A stretch of DNA of 16,260 bases from Monosporascus cannonballus. Lineage: Eukaryota > Ascomycota > Sordariomycetes > Xylariales. The stretch covers positions 1 to 16,260 of the forward strand of contig QJNS01000544.1 of assembly GCA_004154925.1 (NCBI GenBank). Direction: 5' to 3'. Numbering within the stretch: position 1 is the first letter of the stretch; each line of letters opens with the position of its first letter. The position numbers were made by a program, and so were the translations under genes. This document shows positions 1-10,321 of this stretch, piece after piece. Under the pieces are notes generated by a model. The model searched no databases. It was not told the origin of the DNA and saw only the letters and a program-made list of their open reading frames with translations.

Positions 1-14
1 AAAACTAAGGCGCC

Positions 15-24
15 ATGACGTCAT
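15..24. promoter_or_regulatory. CRE-like palindrome ATGACGTCAT
   Basis: A perfect 10-bp palindrome with the ACGTCA core bound by ATF/CREB-type bZIP factors. It is visible directly. No gene start lies close enough to assign it a target, and a 10-mer can occur by chance, so a function is only a possibility. Confidence 0.2.
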
Positions 25-88
25 TGGTAGATTGACCCCCGACAACCCCGCGCGGGTGCGAAGTATACATCTCCGAGACTCATAGCCG

Positions 89-113
89 CCCCCCCCCCCC
101 CCCCCCCCCCCCC
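89..113. repeat. Poly-C tract, 25 nt
   Basis: An uninterrupted run of 25 C, preceded by CATAGCCG and followed by AAATTACC. It is either a genuine G/C homopolymer of the intergenic DNA or an assembly or base-calling artefact. The 87-G run at the other end of the window makes the artefact reading more plausible. The exact length should not be trusted. Confidence 0.9.
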
Positions 114-261
114 AAATTACCCTTAGTGGAGGGCCAACTTCGATATCCCGGGTGGTCCGGGCCAAGACGACCTCCCGGTAGGACAGGGGCGGTAAAGCTA
201 GGCCGTTCTGGGCCCTGATTAATGATAATGGCCCATGGACGACATATAGCTTTGCTTTTGA

Positions 262-486
262 GGATCTCCCCCTTCTCTTTGGTTTTCGTCCCGGCTGGGA
301 GTTGAACGCGACATTGCCGTTCATCATATCATGAAAATGGCCTACCACATGCAGTTCGCGCCCGTTTTGACCGGTGTTTTGGGGACGTACAGCATCCGCT
401 ATAAGGTGCTCGAATCTAGGGCCCAATCAAGCGCTCGTCAGAGAAAAAGGGAATCGCAAGCATGTCCGAAAGCGTGTAGAATTTAA
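262..486 (+). other. Open block upstream of relic gene, possible decayed exon
   Basis: A stop-free frame of 74 codons runs from after TGA at 259 to TAA at 484-486. Its first ATG is at 331, giving an ORF of about 51 codons. The peptide has a protein-like look, for example VHHIMKMAYHMQFAPV followed by LTGVLGTYSIRYK. It lies just upstream of, on the same strand as, and in a different frame from the larger relic at 611-1240, so the two could be exons of one decayed gene. I do not recognise it. The weak GTGCTC after TATAAG (about 400) is the only plausible donor I saw. This could equally be a chance open frame. Confidence 0.2.
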
Positions 487-610
487 CACGAAATGACAGG
501 GAATGTGTTCTGCGTGGCCCCTCCCTGCTACAAGGACGTATGCGCAAAACGAAACGCCCTACAATCTAGCAGCCCGGCAGCATCCTAAACCTCCTTTCTC
601 TACCGGATGA

Positions 611-1240
611 CACCAGCATTGCCAGTTTCTGATTATGCTAGCTAGAGAGGCGAAACCGGCTATCCAGCTTCCATTCCGCCATAGCCGCAACACAATAGAG
701 ATTGAGGACAAGGAAGGAATATTCGGAATCTTGATGATTCAAAGCAGATATTATAACTCATATAATGCCAATTCCTTTAGTGGTATTCGGTGTGAAGCTC
801 TGCATGTCAGGTGTTCCAACATGCATATATTGATGCAGAAGCGTTCTCAAATCAGACCTGTCACATCAAAAGAACTAGCCCAGCTTGTCCAGGCACAACC
901 GGACCACTGGAATGTCCTACCTAAGTTTGTTCCAGCATATCGTGCATCGTAGGACGTCAATGCGACCAATGCAGCGGTCACCCTGCAGCAGCTAACGATA
1001 AATGATCTCCGGGCCCATGGATATGGCCAAGCGGTATATCTCGGGAGGATCGTCAGAGCCAGCCCCGCGGCTACCTATCTCCCCCGCCCCAGATTTGCAA
1101 CGAAACAAGACGTCATTTGGGCCCAGGGGGCAATCTTTATGCCCCTCTTGGCCTTCAACAACCGCCAATCTGTCAGTCGGCAGCATGTGCTAAGAAGCCG
1201 AGACTACTTGCTGAACTACATAGGCGACCATAGCAGGTAG
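611..1240 (+). pseudogene. Relic gene of unknown family, in-frame TAG
   Basis: One reading frame stays open from 611 to the TAG at 1238-1240, broken only by a TAG at 950-952. The first ATG is at 635, so about 200 codons are readable. The part after the stop has no early ATG but reads like a real protein: LTINDLRAHGYGQAVYLGRI, then PRPRFATKQDVIWAQGAIFM, then FNNRQSVSRQHVLRSRDYLL. The part before it includes HVRCSNMHILMQKRSQIRP and DHWNVLPKFVPAYRA. I cannot assign a family. The TAG could be a former CAG (Gln): CpA to TpA is the change made by fungal repeat-induced point mutation (RIP), but one site proves nothing. An intron skipping the stop would need a length divisible by three; the candidates I saw (27 or 39 nt) have poor sites or are too short. 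The 5' end is not defined. Confidence 0.4.
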
Positions 1241-2086
1241 TGTGTGTAAGAACATGGTGAGTTGGGTGCATGATATCCCGATACTTATTACCTATCTATA
1301 TCTGATTAGGTACAGACACAACTAGGTAGATGTATGTTGCCCGTGTAGGTCGCTTGAAGCTGCATATGGACGTCTGAATGTCCTGAGCTAGCGAATCTTG
1401 GAGCTGAAGGTCGAGTATTAGATATATCTGCTTCGGGAGACCTCCTGGCGGCGTGTGGCTCATTTCCTACTCTGCACCAACACATTATGCATGTACATAT
1501 GTACGATGGTTTGGTCAGGCACACAGGGGCTGCGAAACCCCAAGGCGAATGAGAATTCGACTAAATACGCGTACTGTAGCTAGAGCGGGAAGTCTTGATC
1601 GTCTTGCATATCTTCTTCAGTTCCTAAGCTGCCTAGGTAGGTAAGGTGCGTGGATGATCACGCCTGCCTCAACTCATTGCTTTTTGTTATTCAACCGACT
1701 AGCCAGAGGTCGTTACTGGGGATTCCTTATATATTCGGTGATCGCTATACCTGCCCGGTTCCCTCTCATCCCAAACTTCGGCAACCGATTCCACCCCCAT
1801 CTTCTCCTGTCGACCACGCACAACTCCACAAAACCTGCCCCTGCCTCCAACTAAATTACCAACAAACTCCTACACGTACGTAATTTAGCCGTCCAAAAAA
1901 CCCCGCGGACATCACGCTTTTAACTCGACACTAAACATCCCACTTGGATCCACAAAGCTTCGTCAAGGTTTCTTCTCAGCTTTAACCTCCTTCTACACTC
2001 CCCCACCAGAGCCAAATCGTTCCTTACCTAACTCATATTCCCATTCTCATCCATCCATTCATTCTAACCATCATCACTCAGTCACC
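1241..2086 (+). promoter_or_regulatory. Upstream region and pyrimidine-rich leader of FKBP12 gene
   Basis: No coding frame is convincing here. TACCTA/TAGGTA hexamers cluster at 1289, 1307, 1323, 1634, 1638 and 2025. The last 130 nt before the ATG (about 1955-2086) are C/T-rich with repeated CATCCATTCATTC-like text, typical of fungal promoters and 5' leaders. The start site and any TATA box cannot be fixed by eye. Confidence 0.4.
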
Positions 2087-2847
2087 ATGGGCGTCACGAA
2101 GATAGTTATCCAGGAGGGCAACGGACCTAAGCCTGTCGCAGGCCAGAACGTTACTATCGAGTACACTGGCTGGCTCAAGGACACGTCCAAGCCCAACAAC
2201 AAGGGTGAAAAGTAAGAAAACTCGGCCTCCCCGGGGCCCCAAGGCTGACGTCGGGCTCCTTTGAAGATGGCCACTAACGGCACTATCAGGTTCGACTCTT
2301 CGGTTGGCCGCGGCGACTTCGTCACACGTATTGGTGTGGGCAAGGTTATCAAGGGTGAGCTTTGCGGCTTCCAATCGCTTAGCGCTCTTATTGACGTGAT
2401 CAGGCTGGGACGAGGGTGTTGTGCAGATGAAGGTTGGCGAGAAGGCTACTCTGGACATCACCAGGTGCGGAACATCCTGACTCTTTCTTCTAGCCATCTC
2501 CTTACGACAGTGAGAGCTAACTTGCAAATCCGCAGTGATTACGGCTATGGTTCTCGGTATGTTCCTGGTCCTGTTCCTCCAACTATGCCGAGAAGTCGCA
2601 AAAGGATGTCCTGCATAAAAGCACTATATTCCACATTACGTTGTCCTCTTGAACCTTTGCGAGGCTGTCGAGCTTCCACGGCCATCAATTGCGGTTGCTG
2701 ACCATGGTTAACAGCGGCTTCACTGGCCACATTCCTCCCAACGCCGATCTCATCTTGTAAGTATTCAGTGCTCTCTGGGAATTTAAACGACTTGGGGTCG
2801 GCTAACTCTTGGGTCATAGCGATGTGTACCTGAAGAACGTCTCTTGA
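2087..2847 (+). CDS. FPR1: FKBP12-type peptidyl-prolyl cis-trans isomerase
   Basis: Single-domain FKBP, 113 aa, the family's usual size; it isomerises X-Pro bonds and is the cytosolic receptor of FK506 and rapamycin (family knowledge). The exons join in phase: 2087-2211, 2290-2354, 2404-2464, 2536-2556, 2715-2756, 2820-2847. All introns are GT...AG; introns 1 and 5 carry CTAAC branch points. The start sits in CACCATGG, an excellent context. Ligand-pocket residues align with human FKBP12: Y26, F43, D44, R49, V61-I62, W65 (GWDEG), Y88 (DYGYG) and F105. F93 replaces human H87. The flap reads GFTGHIPPNADLIF. No targeting signal or extra domain is seen, so a cytosolic/nuclear protein is expected. 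The oddity is the structure: five introns in 342 coding bases, including a 21-nt micro-exon coding SDYGYGS plus part of R. The symbol follows the yeast orthologue name. Confidence 0.95.
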
Positions 2848-5800
2848 GCCGTTTCTGAGAGTGGTTGTTCACTGAGATTCGTAGTCTAGTAGCGAATGGC
2901 TTTTGCAGCGGGGGATATGAGACGGTTAGCTCAATTCTGAGGCATTAGTCAATGTAGTCCAGTGAGGCAAAACTTCTAGACAATCGTTCATTTGAACTTC
3001 TTATTAGCTCACAATACCCGCCATGAAACATATCTGTCTACTTTTGGGCAAGTGCACAAGGCCTATGTTTCGGGAAGCTCAGATCGCGTGAAACGATACG
3101 AAGACACAAACGTCCGCCCTCATGACGCAGCAAACACACATCTGCGAAAGCCTCCTCTATTATCAAGCCTCGCTAAGGGCTGATAGACAGTTTCGTCGGA
3201 TAATTCTGGCATTGCACAAAGGCAATAACCTCCGTTCCACGCAGGTGCCTATCTACCTCAACGGGTTCTCGGACGGGCCGCATACTTTCTATCTTCATAT
3301 ATATCTTACACATTCAAACTCCGGCCACATGTGGCATTCGCAGATTTCCAGTCGCCTACTCCTTCATCTACTCCCAGGGGCGAAGAATACCCAAGGATAG
3401 ACCTGTTCGCGTTGGAACTTGCCGGCAGCACTTCCTTCCTTCCCCTCATGCATCTGGAGGGTGCGAGAGCGAGCGAGTGTCGGTGTGAGGTCGGGGGCTC
3501 GCTTACCTGAGATCGGCCGCCCCCTGTCGCACAGTAAGTAATCGCGTGCCACGGCGTTGCGCGACCTTCTGTTGCTGGTGTCTCAGAGGGCAAAATCTGA
3601 AGAGGCGTCCTGCGATCGTCCGCGAGGCGGCCCCGCTAGCAGCCTTGGCTGTGATACATCACCGCTTGGTGAGGACCATTTTTTTTTTCTTGTGTTCATC
3701 TAGGCGAAGAGTGTAGGCGTTTCCGTCCCTTTCTTTTTGTCGTTTGCAAATGCGAAAAGCAGCACGGCGAGAGCTAAAGTCATGAGCCCTCACTCTTGCC
3801 GAAGTGAGAGTTTGGAGAATTCTGTCCCGGTCGGTATATCTCGGATTGGAGTCCCTCCTCCCTCCTTTGTCATATGGATAGGCGCTCTGGATATAGACTT
3901 GGCTGATTATGCCCAGTCCCTCGAAAGGCACAGATCCAGCCCATGGCTGTAGCCCATAGCATCACCAGATGGGCGCGTTGCCTGGCATCGCGGTAATCGC
4001 TGCTACGAACCACCGGGTCCCCTTTAGACGTACCGAACGCTGCGTAAACTACAGCAAGCAACGAAGTCCGTCAGCGACGTTAAATATGGATGCCTATCCA
4101 GTCTGAGTTATTGCCTCCCCATGTAAGGCATATAGGGATGATGATGGACTCTTTAGCTCCAGGTAGCGATGATCTATCTATATGATTCGGTTCCGCTCTG
4201 TGTGGTACTAGGTTTATCCCCTTCTCGCCGGGTCTCTGTCCCGCCTCGCTGTACGGAGCATGCGCCGAACTAGTAGGTAAGCTGCTCCCATCAGAGTTTC
4301 CGGATGGTTTGTGCCACCAGGCATCATCAAGTAGACTCGGGCTGGAAGTATAGGCCTGTATATCACCCACAAGTTTCCCAAGAGCTGGTGAGCACTTAGG
4401 CCCCGCGAAATCTGGCTACCCGCGGTTCACACTCATATCGTTTCCTTGAGACTCCACGGCCTCAGGAAAAGACAGTATATATAAGGCGGAGTTGTTCGCA
4501 TAATTCGCTTCTCCGATCTTGCGTGCCGCGCGAAGGGCGTCCATAACTGTGGTAGCTCTATACGGAGGAAATGGGTGAATGCCGCCCGGAGTGTCATGGG
4601 TTGTGCTCGTCGGGCTGCTCATCAGTCTAATAACTGACGGTAACAAATGAACTGGGAAGAAGACACAGGCCCCCTGCCCAATAAAGAGTTCCTCGCGCAC
4701 CTGCCTCACATTTCCCGTCGTTGCAGAAGAGGCGCGCCTTATACCGATACCAATTCCTATTAGAAATTAGCCGCTGGCATAGCGCACGCTACGGCATACC
4801 TAGCTTCTGCAGTTTAAGGGGTATTCCCATTGCAACATGCAGCTTTAAACATTAGGTTTCTTCTCCTGGAGACTTTTAAGCCCCCAAATCCTCGTTGTCG
4901 TGAATAGGGGGGGCGAGGGTGAAGTTTTCAACAACGGCGGTGTGTTCCTAGACCTCTGACAGTAATTGGGGATTGTTCAGAAGAGGATTATGTAAAGGAG
5001 CGTCATGGTCGTACTCCCCTGCAGCGAAGAGTTTCCCAGGGCTGCCGTGTCGTGGTATCGGCAGTGGACAATCCTGCAGCTTACCCCCATTCGGGTTCCC
5101 CCGTTTGGGAATTGGGAACAATTGCGCCGAGCTTATGGCATCTGGGCTAACGTTTAGGAGCGCTCCTTTGTTTCTCCATCCCCGACGCGCATCCGTGCCC
5201 TCCGTTTCCAACGCAGGCAGGGGATCCGCGCCCTCAGCTCTTAACTGCGCCGCATTCTGGATTACCGCCGTGAAGATGGGATAAACCATCTCCCGCTACT
5301 CTCGCTGATGCTGCTCGGCAGGCAAAGAGCACAGGAACACAGGGGCTCTCGGTTCCCGAAAGCTGGCGCGGGCGAACTGTCCGTTTAATGGTTATCCCGG
5401 GGCAGCCTAGAACGTCATATGATGTATGAAGCAATGAATATATGGTGGTCACAAGTGGCTGAGCCCCATGGGAGGTATTCGATACGTAGGATGACATCCG
5501 GCTGTACATGCTTAGATCAACCGTTTCCCACTCATTCGCCCGTGTCAAGCCGTTCATCAACGGGCGAGGACGACTTCACTGAGCGTATGCGTTAGGTTAG
5601 GCCCGGGCCGCCCGACGTGAACCTTTACACGATATATACCACGGTCCCCTCGAGTACTAGATGTGATAGCTGGCGCCAGCTAGGTTTTCCTTGAGACGTG
5701 GTGTAGGGGGTAGGTGTAGGAACCTCCCTCCTTAGAAATCGGCATCTCTGACAGAGTCAAGTTCGAATATAGGAAAAATAGCCGCGGGTAAATTTAAGTA

Positions 5801-6959
5801 TCTAGATGACGACCTTGCCGTCTACACCTGGAAACAAGCAGCGGAACGCGGAGCTCTCCGCGCCCACGATCCGCTGATACGTTAGATTCGCAGGTAGGTT
5901 TATAGGCCAGCAAGGCGAAGGTTGCGGTGCTATAACTAGAGGTGTAGAAGACGGACTAGGAGTCACGAAGGATGTCCCTGCCTGGAGAACACTCTATGGT
6001 GACACACGTGGTGAATCGCCGTCCGGGTCCCGGGGCGGGGGGGAGTGGGGTTTAAGTGAGCAATCTAGCCAAGGGGCTGGAACTGACCTTGCTATGGCCG
6101 TCGAGCTGACGTCTTTGCTCTAAGAACCATGATCTTGCGTATGAGAGTTTCGGCGGGCGGATATCGTTGCTTTCTGACCGCCGGCTGCTGCGATGGTGTC
6201 TGGAAATGCGAAGACTGTTAGTTAAGACGCTGCGCAGCCCGCTATGACAAATGAGTAAATATGCTAGCTCAAACATTTCCCCTGGCGGTTAATTGAGGAA
6301 TTCCGTGGTATATGCGGGAGAAGCAAGTCTGCACTACGTCCATGAACGATGCTGCCGGAGTGGAGGTATATATAGAATCAAGGGTGAGGCTGGGATTAAC
6401 GATGGGAAAGGGGCTCCCGTTTTGTGTTCTCTTGTTTGTTTTATCTTCGGTGGGAACTGGTTGGCCCTCCATCTTCCAACGCACCACCACAATAACTCTT
6501 GCATGTCTTTTATACAGATGTTCCTCCGCTAGAAGTTGGTGTGAGGAATGCTCAACGCTAGGTAGGCGTCCACAGCCTTAACAATGCTACTCAATAAACT
6601 CAAGATATCTTGACTGGTCACTAACGAAGCTGGGTTGCATATATTGTCGTTCTGGTTTTTTTTCTGCAGCAATTCTCTGCTATTTACCAACAGCATGAAT
6701 ATTTCCGGCTCGTTAACGCCGTTGTCTTGGTTCACAGGGGGTCTTTCCCTTCCAGAGTGTACCTAGATGGATGGTTTTGATCACCCGATTCCTGGCATGT
6801 GTGTGTGTGTGGAATACGGTGGCAGTCATTCGACACGATTGACTAACCTGCCAAGGCGCTGGTATAGGGAATCATGTAAATACTTCCTAACGTTAAGGAG
6901 CTTGAACAAAACCGGATGAGGTTGATGATAGAATCTCCAATATGACCTCACTCGCTATC
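2848..6959. other. Gene-poor intergenic region
   Basis: About 4.1 kb with no gene I can support. Frames of 60-113 codons occur on both strands (for example 3122-3400 +, 3306-3593 -, 4948-5289 -, 4973-5284 +, 5234-5560 -) but none shows a recognisable motif or a convincing splice chain, and several overlap each other on opposite strands. Small features seen are a T10 run near 3679-3688, a (TG)7 tract at 6798-6811, and TACCTA/TAGGTA hexamers at 4274, 4797, 6559 and 6760. No tRNA, rRNA, terminal repeat or transposase was recognised. Old, mutated transposon DNA is possible but I could not show it. Confidence 0.5.
6798..6811. repeat. (TG)7 microsatellite
   Basis: Seven uninterrupted TG units within non-coding DNA, about 500 nt upstream of the helicase gene. 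It is an ordinary short tandem repeat, potentially polymorphic between strains. Confidence 0.85.
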
Positions 6960-7318
6960 AATGATACCTAGGTACTTAATGTGTGGGCCGGCCAACGATC
7001 GCCACCTCGTTGAGACACTAGCGGATTGGATAAGCGATAAGATACATGATTGGGCACATGCACCCAAGAAAATTTGTATTTCTGGTCCCTTGAAGGTTAC
7101 GACGGTACCTATACTACTACTAAGGTACCTAGTCACTCCCTCCCCACCTCGATAGGGCGATAACGCGAACTATATATATATATATTTTTTTTATCTCTGC
7201 TCTGCCTGCTTTCCCTCTCAGATCGCCAAATGACCTTCAATATCACGCCACCGGCCATCTCACATTTCGTCCTATTCAATTCCTGGTCGTGTAATTCAAT
7301 CTGAGTTTGGCAGCTGCG
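6960..7318 (+). promoter_or_regulatory. Likely promoter of the mitochondrial helicase gene
   Basis: This stretch holds the palindrome TACCTAGGTA (6965-6974), two further TACCTA copies (7106, 7126), then (TA)7 followed by T8 (7171-7192), and a C/T-rich leader up to the ATG at 7319. The TA/T block lies about 130-150 nt before the start codon, a plausible place for a TATA element or a nucleosome-excluding poly(dA:dT) stretch. The regulatory role is inferred from position and composition. Confidence 0.4.
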
Positions 7319-9444
7319 ATGTTCAAGGCTTCCTTACAACGACATGCCCAGCTGGGCAATGTCGCCCGTCGCCAGATTGCAGCTTTTGCCTTGCGGCCGT
7401 CTCGCTCCCAGTCTGTGGTGCTGTCGACCACAAGATTATCGCAGGCCGCCATACGGTCCAATGCCCTATACCAGGTTTTGCCGCGGTTTTACTCTGCTGA
7501 ATCCGCCGCGGTGCGTGAGGATGGAGATTCTGCCTCTCGGTCGAGACTTGTAACCCGCTTTTCCGAGCTACGAAACCTGGGCGTCGACGAAAAGATAGTT
7601 GAGGCCCTTACAGAAGGCATGGGATATGAGACTATGACCGATGTTCAGTCATTAACCATCAACCCTGCAATGAAGGGCGTCGACCTGTGAGCCGCTGCAT
7701 ATCCATACCGATTGAGGCATCGTTGAAGCTAATAAATTATATCAGGGTCGCACAAGCGAAGACCGGCACGGGAAAGACCTTGGCTTTCCTCATCCCAGTC
7801 TTCCAACGAGTAATCAACGCCCAGCCCGAGCTTGCCAGGAGAGGTGGCTATCGTAACGCCTCATCAGAGGATATTCGTGCCATCATCCTTTCTCCAACCC
7901 GAGAACTTGCTGAGCAGATAGGAGTGGAAGCCAGGAAACTGGCACGAGGGACCGGCGTCGTCGTCCAAACAGCCGTCGGTGGCACGAGGAAGAGAGAAGC
8001 TATGATCAACATGCAGCGGAACGGCTGCCATATTCTAGTTGCCACCCCCGGAAGGCTTCAGGATATCCTATCTGATCCGGATGCTCGAGTCGCCGCGCCG
8101 AATCTCCAAGCCTTGGTGCTAGACGAGGCTGATCGAATGCTTGACGTCGGGTTTTCTGACGCCATCCGGGAGATCCTCGACTTGCTGCCCCCTATTCAAC
8201 AGGTTGATCGACAAACGCTCCTCTTCTCGGCCACGATTCCCCGCGACGTCGTACATTTAGCCAAGAGCATGGTCAAGACCAACAACTTCGAATTCGTTCA
8301 GACCATCAGCGCCGACGATACCCCCACTCATGAAAGGGTCCCACAACACGTAGTTGCCGTTAACGGTTATGAGAACTGGTTTCCGGCTATCCTGGAAATT
8401 GCACATAAGGGGATGGAAAAGGCGTCGCAGGATCCTTCTGCTCTCCCCTTTAAGGCCATTGTCTTCTTCTCCAACACCGCCACTGTTGAATATGCCAACC
8501 AAGTGTTTAGGAGGACGTCTCTGGGAAACAGACGTTTCGGCATACCTATTCTTGACATTCATTCAAGATTGACCCAACACGCACGCACAAGAAATGCGGA
8601 TGCCTTCCGACGTGCGAAGTCTGCCATCCTTCTCTCCTCGGATGTTACGGCAAGAGGCATGGACTTCCCCGGAGTATCCCACGTCATCCAGGTCGGCCTT
8701 CCGCCTGATCGGGACCAGTATATCCACCGAATTGGCCGTACCGGTCGTGCTGGTAACTCCGGAGAAGGATGGCTAATCCTGGCCGAGGAAGAGATTAGGG
8801 AGGCACGCGCTCGTCTATCTGGTCTGCCGATCCAGCCCAACAACAGCCTAGAAACGGCGAAGCACGTGCCGGGACAGGATCAAGCATCTCAAGAAGCAGC
8901 ACGTCATTTTGAGGAGGTCTCCCAAGGCTATGAAGCAGCACCCCGACGCATGTTCCGCGCGGTCTATATGGCGCTCTTGGGTCAGAAGATGGGCAGGTAT
9001 CTTCGCATCGACGATCTAATCCGGCTTATGAATGGGTGGAGCAGCAAGGGTCTCGGCTGGCCGGAGCCGCCTGCTGTTTCCCCCAGGGTAGCCGCCAACC
9101 GGAACTTGAGGGGTGTCCAGGGTGTTAGGATCGGGCACGATGAAGAGGAAGATGAACCGAGAGGTTTTGCTAGCTCGGGTGGATTTGACTCCCGATCTGG
9201 TTTCCAGTCCGGCCCACGTTCCGGCTCGCGAAGCGGCTTCCAATCGGGCTCCCGAGGCGGCTTCCAATCGGGTTCGCGAGGCGGCTTCAAGTCGGGCTCC
9301 CAAGCCGGCTTCCAATCGGGTTCCCGAGGCGGCTTCCAACGATCTGGTAGGCCGTCTGAAGATCCATTCACGTCACGATTTGGTAGGCGGGATGCCGGCA
9401 GAGGCGACAGACGATTCCGCAACGATATAAAGCCCTCTTTTTGA
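7319..9444 (+). CDS. MSS116: Mitochondrial DEAD-box RNA helicase, Mss116/CYT-19 type
   Basis: ATP-dependent RNA helicase, 688 aa, expected in the mitochondrial matrix where Mss116/CYT-19 proteins chaperone group I/II intron splicing and other RNA folding (family knowledge). Exons 7319-7686 and 7746-9444; the 59-nt intron joins exactly at motif I. Residues 1-58 are Arg/Ser-rich without acidic residues and end in RFYS (56-59), a textbook matrix-peptidase site of the RxY/S type. Helicase motifs: Q-motif region about 80-106 (MTDVQ), AKTGTGKT 127-134, PTRELA 173-178, TPGRL 223-227, DEAD 249-252, SAT 284-286, ARGMD 425-429, HRIGRTGR 450-457. All catalytic motifs are intact. After the core comes a helical extension, as in Mss116, and a basic tail (about 602-685) built of GFQSGSR-type repeats, probably an unstructured RNA-binding tail. 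The start is the first ATG in frame; it gives the presequence. Orthology to MSS116 is very likely, not proven. Confidence 0.93.
9199..9341 (+). repeat. Coding 24-bp tandem repeat in helicase tail
   Basis: GGCTTC recurs at exactly 24-bp spacing at 9235, 9259, 9283, 9307 and 9331, with a diverged copy at 9199. Each unit codes an eight-residue block of the form GFQSGSRG. It keeps the frame, so copy-number change would lengthen or shorten the Arg/Gly/Ser tail without breaking the protein. Confidence 0.85.
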
Positions 9445-10321
9445 GGAACGTCGCTGTCGCTTCTCTCTCTGGCTCAAGACGGCGCAAAAGCCATGCTCTC
9501 CCATTCACCCCATTCATGTCTTACTATCTGAGCAGTCATGTCGGCGGGAGATCAATTCCTTCCTCTTTGTATAGGAAAATACGAGGTCACGAATCATCAT
9601 GTACAATAGCAATTCACGCACGAGAGCCGGGTTGAGCAAAGCGCAAGGGTATAGACGAGAGAACTATTAGCGTTTGCGCTTCGCGGGATCATGTCTTTGG
9701 AGTTAAGACTTCCGTGGATCTTATATCCGGTGTACGAAGGAAGAAGGGGGCACTTGGGCCGGGGGTTGTCTCTTGGTTGGGAGACCAAGGCCCAACATCT
9801 GGAGGGAAATCTCCACTTTTACTGTTCATTGTAACCTATCTTTCGGAACTGTAATAAGGAACTTAGACTAAAGCGCTGTATACGGAGACGTAAAAGCTCC
9901 AAGGGAATCGACTAAACTGACACTCCACGGAGACATATGTTATGGTCGTGTGACAAGCGGAAGGGCTTATTTCAAATAATATTTGACGCGTTCAAGGCGC
10001 CCAGCTTTGCCAAAGGGGGACCTGTGGGATAATATCGATCAAAAACATACACGAGAGAATCGCCCAAGCCAGTAGCCCTGGTGAGAGAGAACAAATATCG
10101 CCCCGTCCTAGATGTGTAGTAGTCTACCGGAATTCCGAGTTGGTATCAGCCAAAGCAATCAGTCCCAAACAACGCCCTTTTCCGAATGCGATGCGTTATA
10201 ATATAGCCGACAGGGCCCAGAGGAGCACTCCGGGCGCACACAGACACACACATACATACACGTATCCCCCGATCCCCTTTTTAATAGGCGGGCAGGAACT
10301 ATCCCCTATGCCCGCCGCGCA
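9445..10321. other. Convergent intergenic region, helicase and PEX7 3' ends
   Basis: 877 bp between two stop codons that face each other. It presumably holds both 3' UTRs. No convincing coding frame is present. A degenerate CA-rich tract lies at about 10236-10261. No poly(A) signal could be fixed with confidence. Confidence 0.6.

Noticed and set aside
3835..3875. tRNA-like T-arm (GGATTGGAGTCC then CTCCTCC)
   Set aside because: The B-box does not match GGTTCGANTCC, and no pairing acceptor strand or anticodon arm is found upstream.
3659..3931. 90-codon minus-strand frame with GGRRDSNPR
   Set aside because: This peptide pattern often comes from spurious translation; no homologue, splice chain or start context supports a gene.
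7307..7318. Upstream TTG start adding four residues to the helicase
   Set aside because: Fungal nuclear genes start at ATG; the ATG at 7319 gives a normal mitochondrial presequence.
8982..9422. Minus-strand frames with WKPPREPD repeats
   Set aside because: They are antisense readings of the helicase's 24-bp coding repeat.
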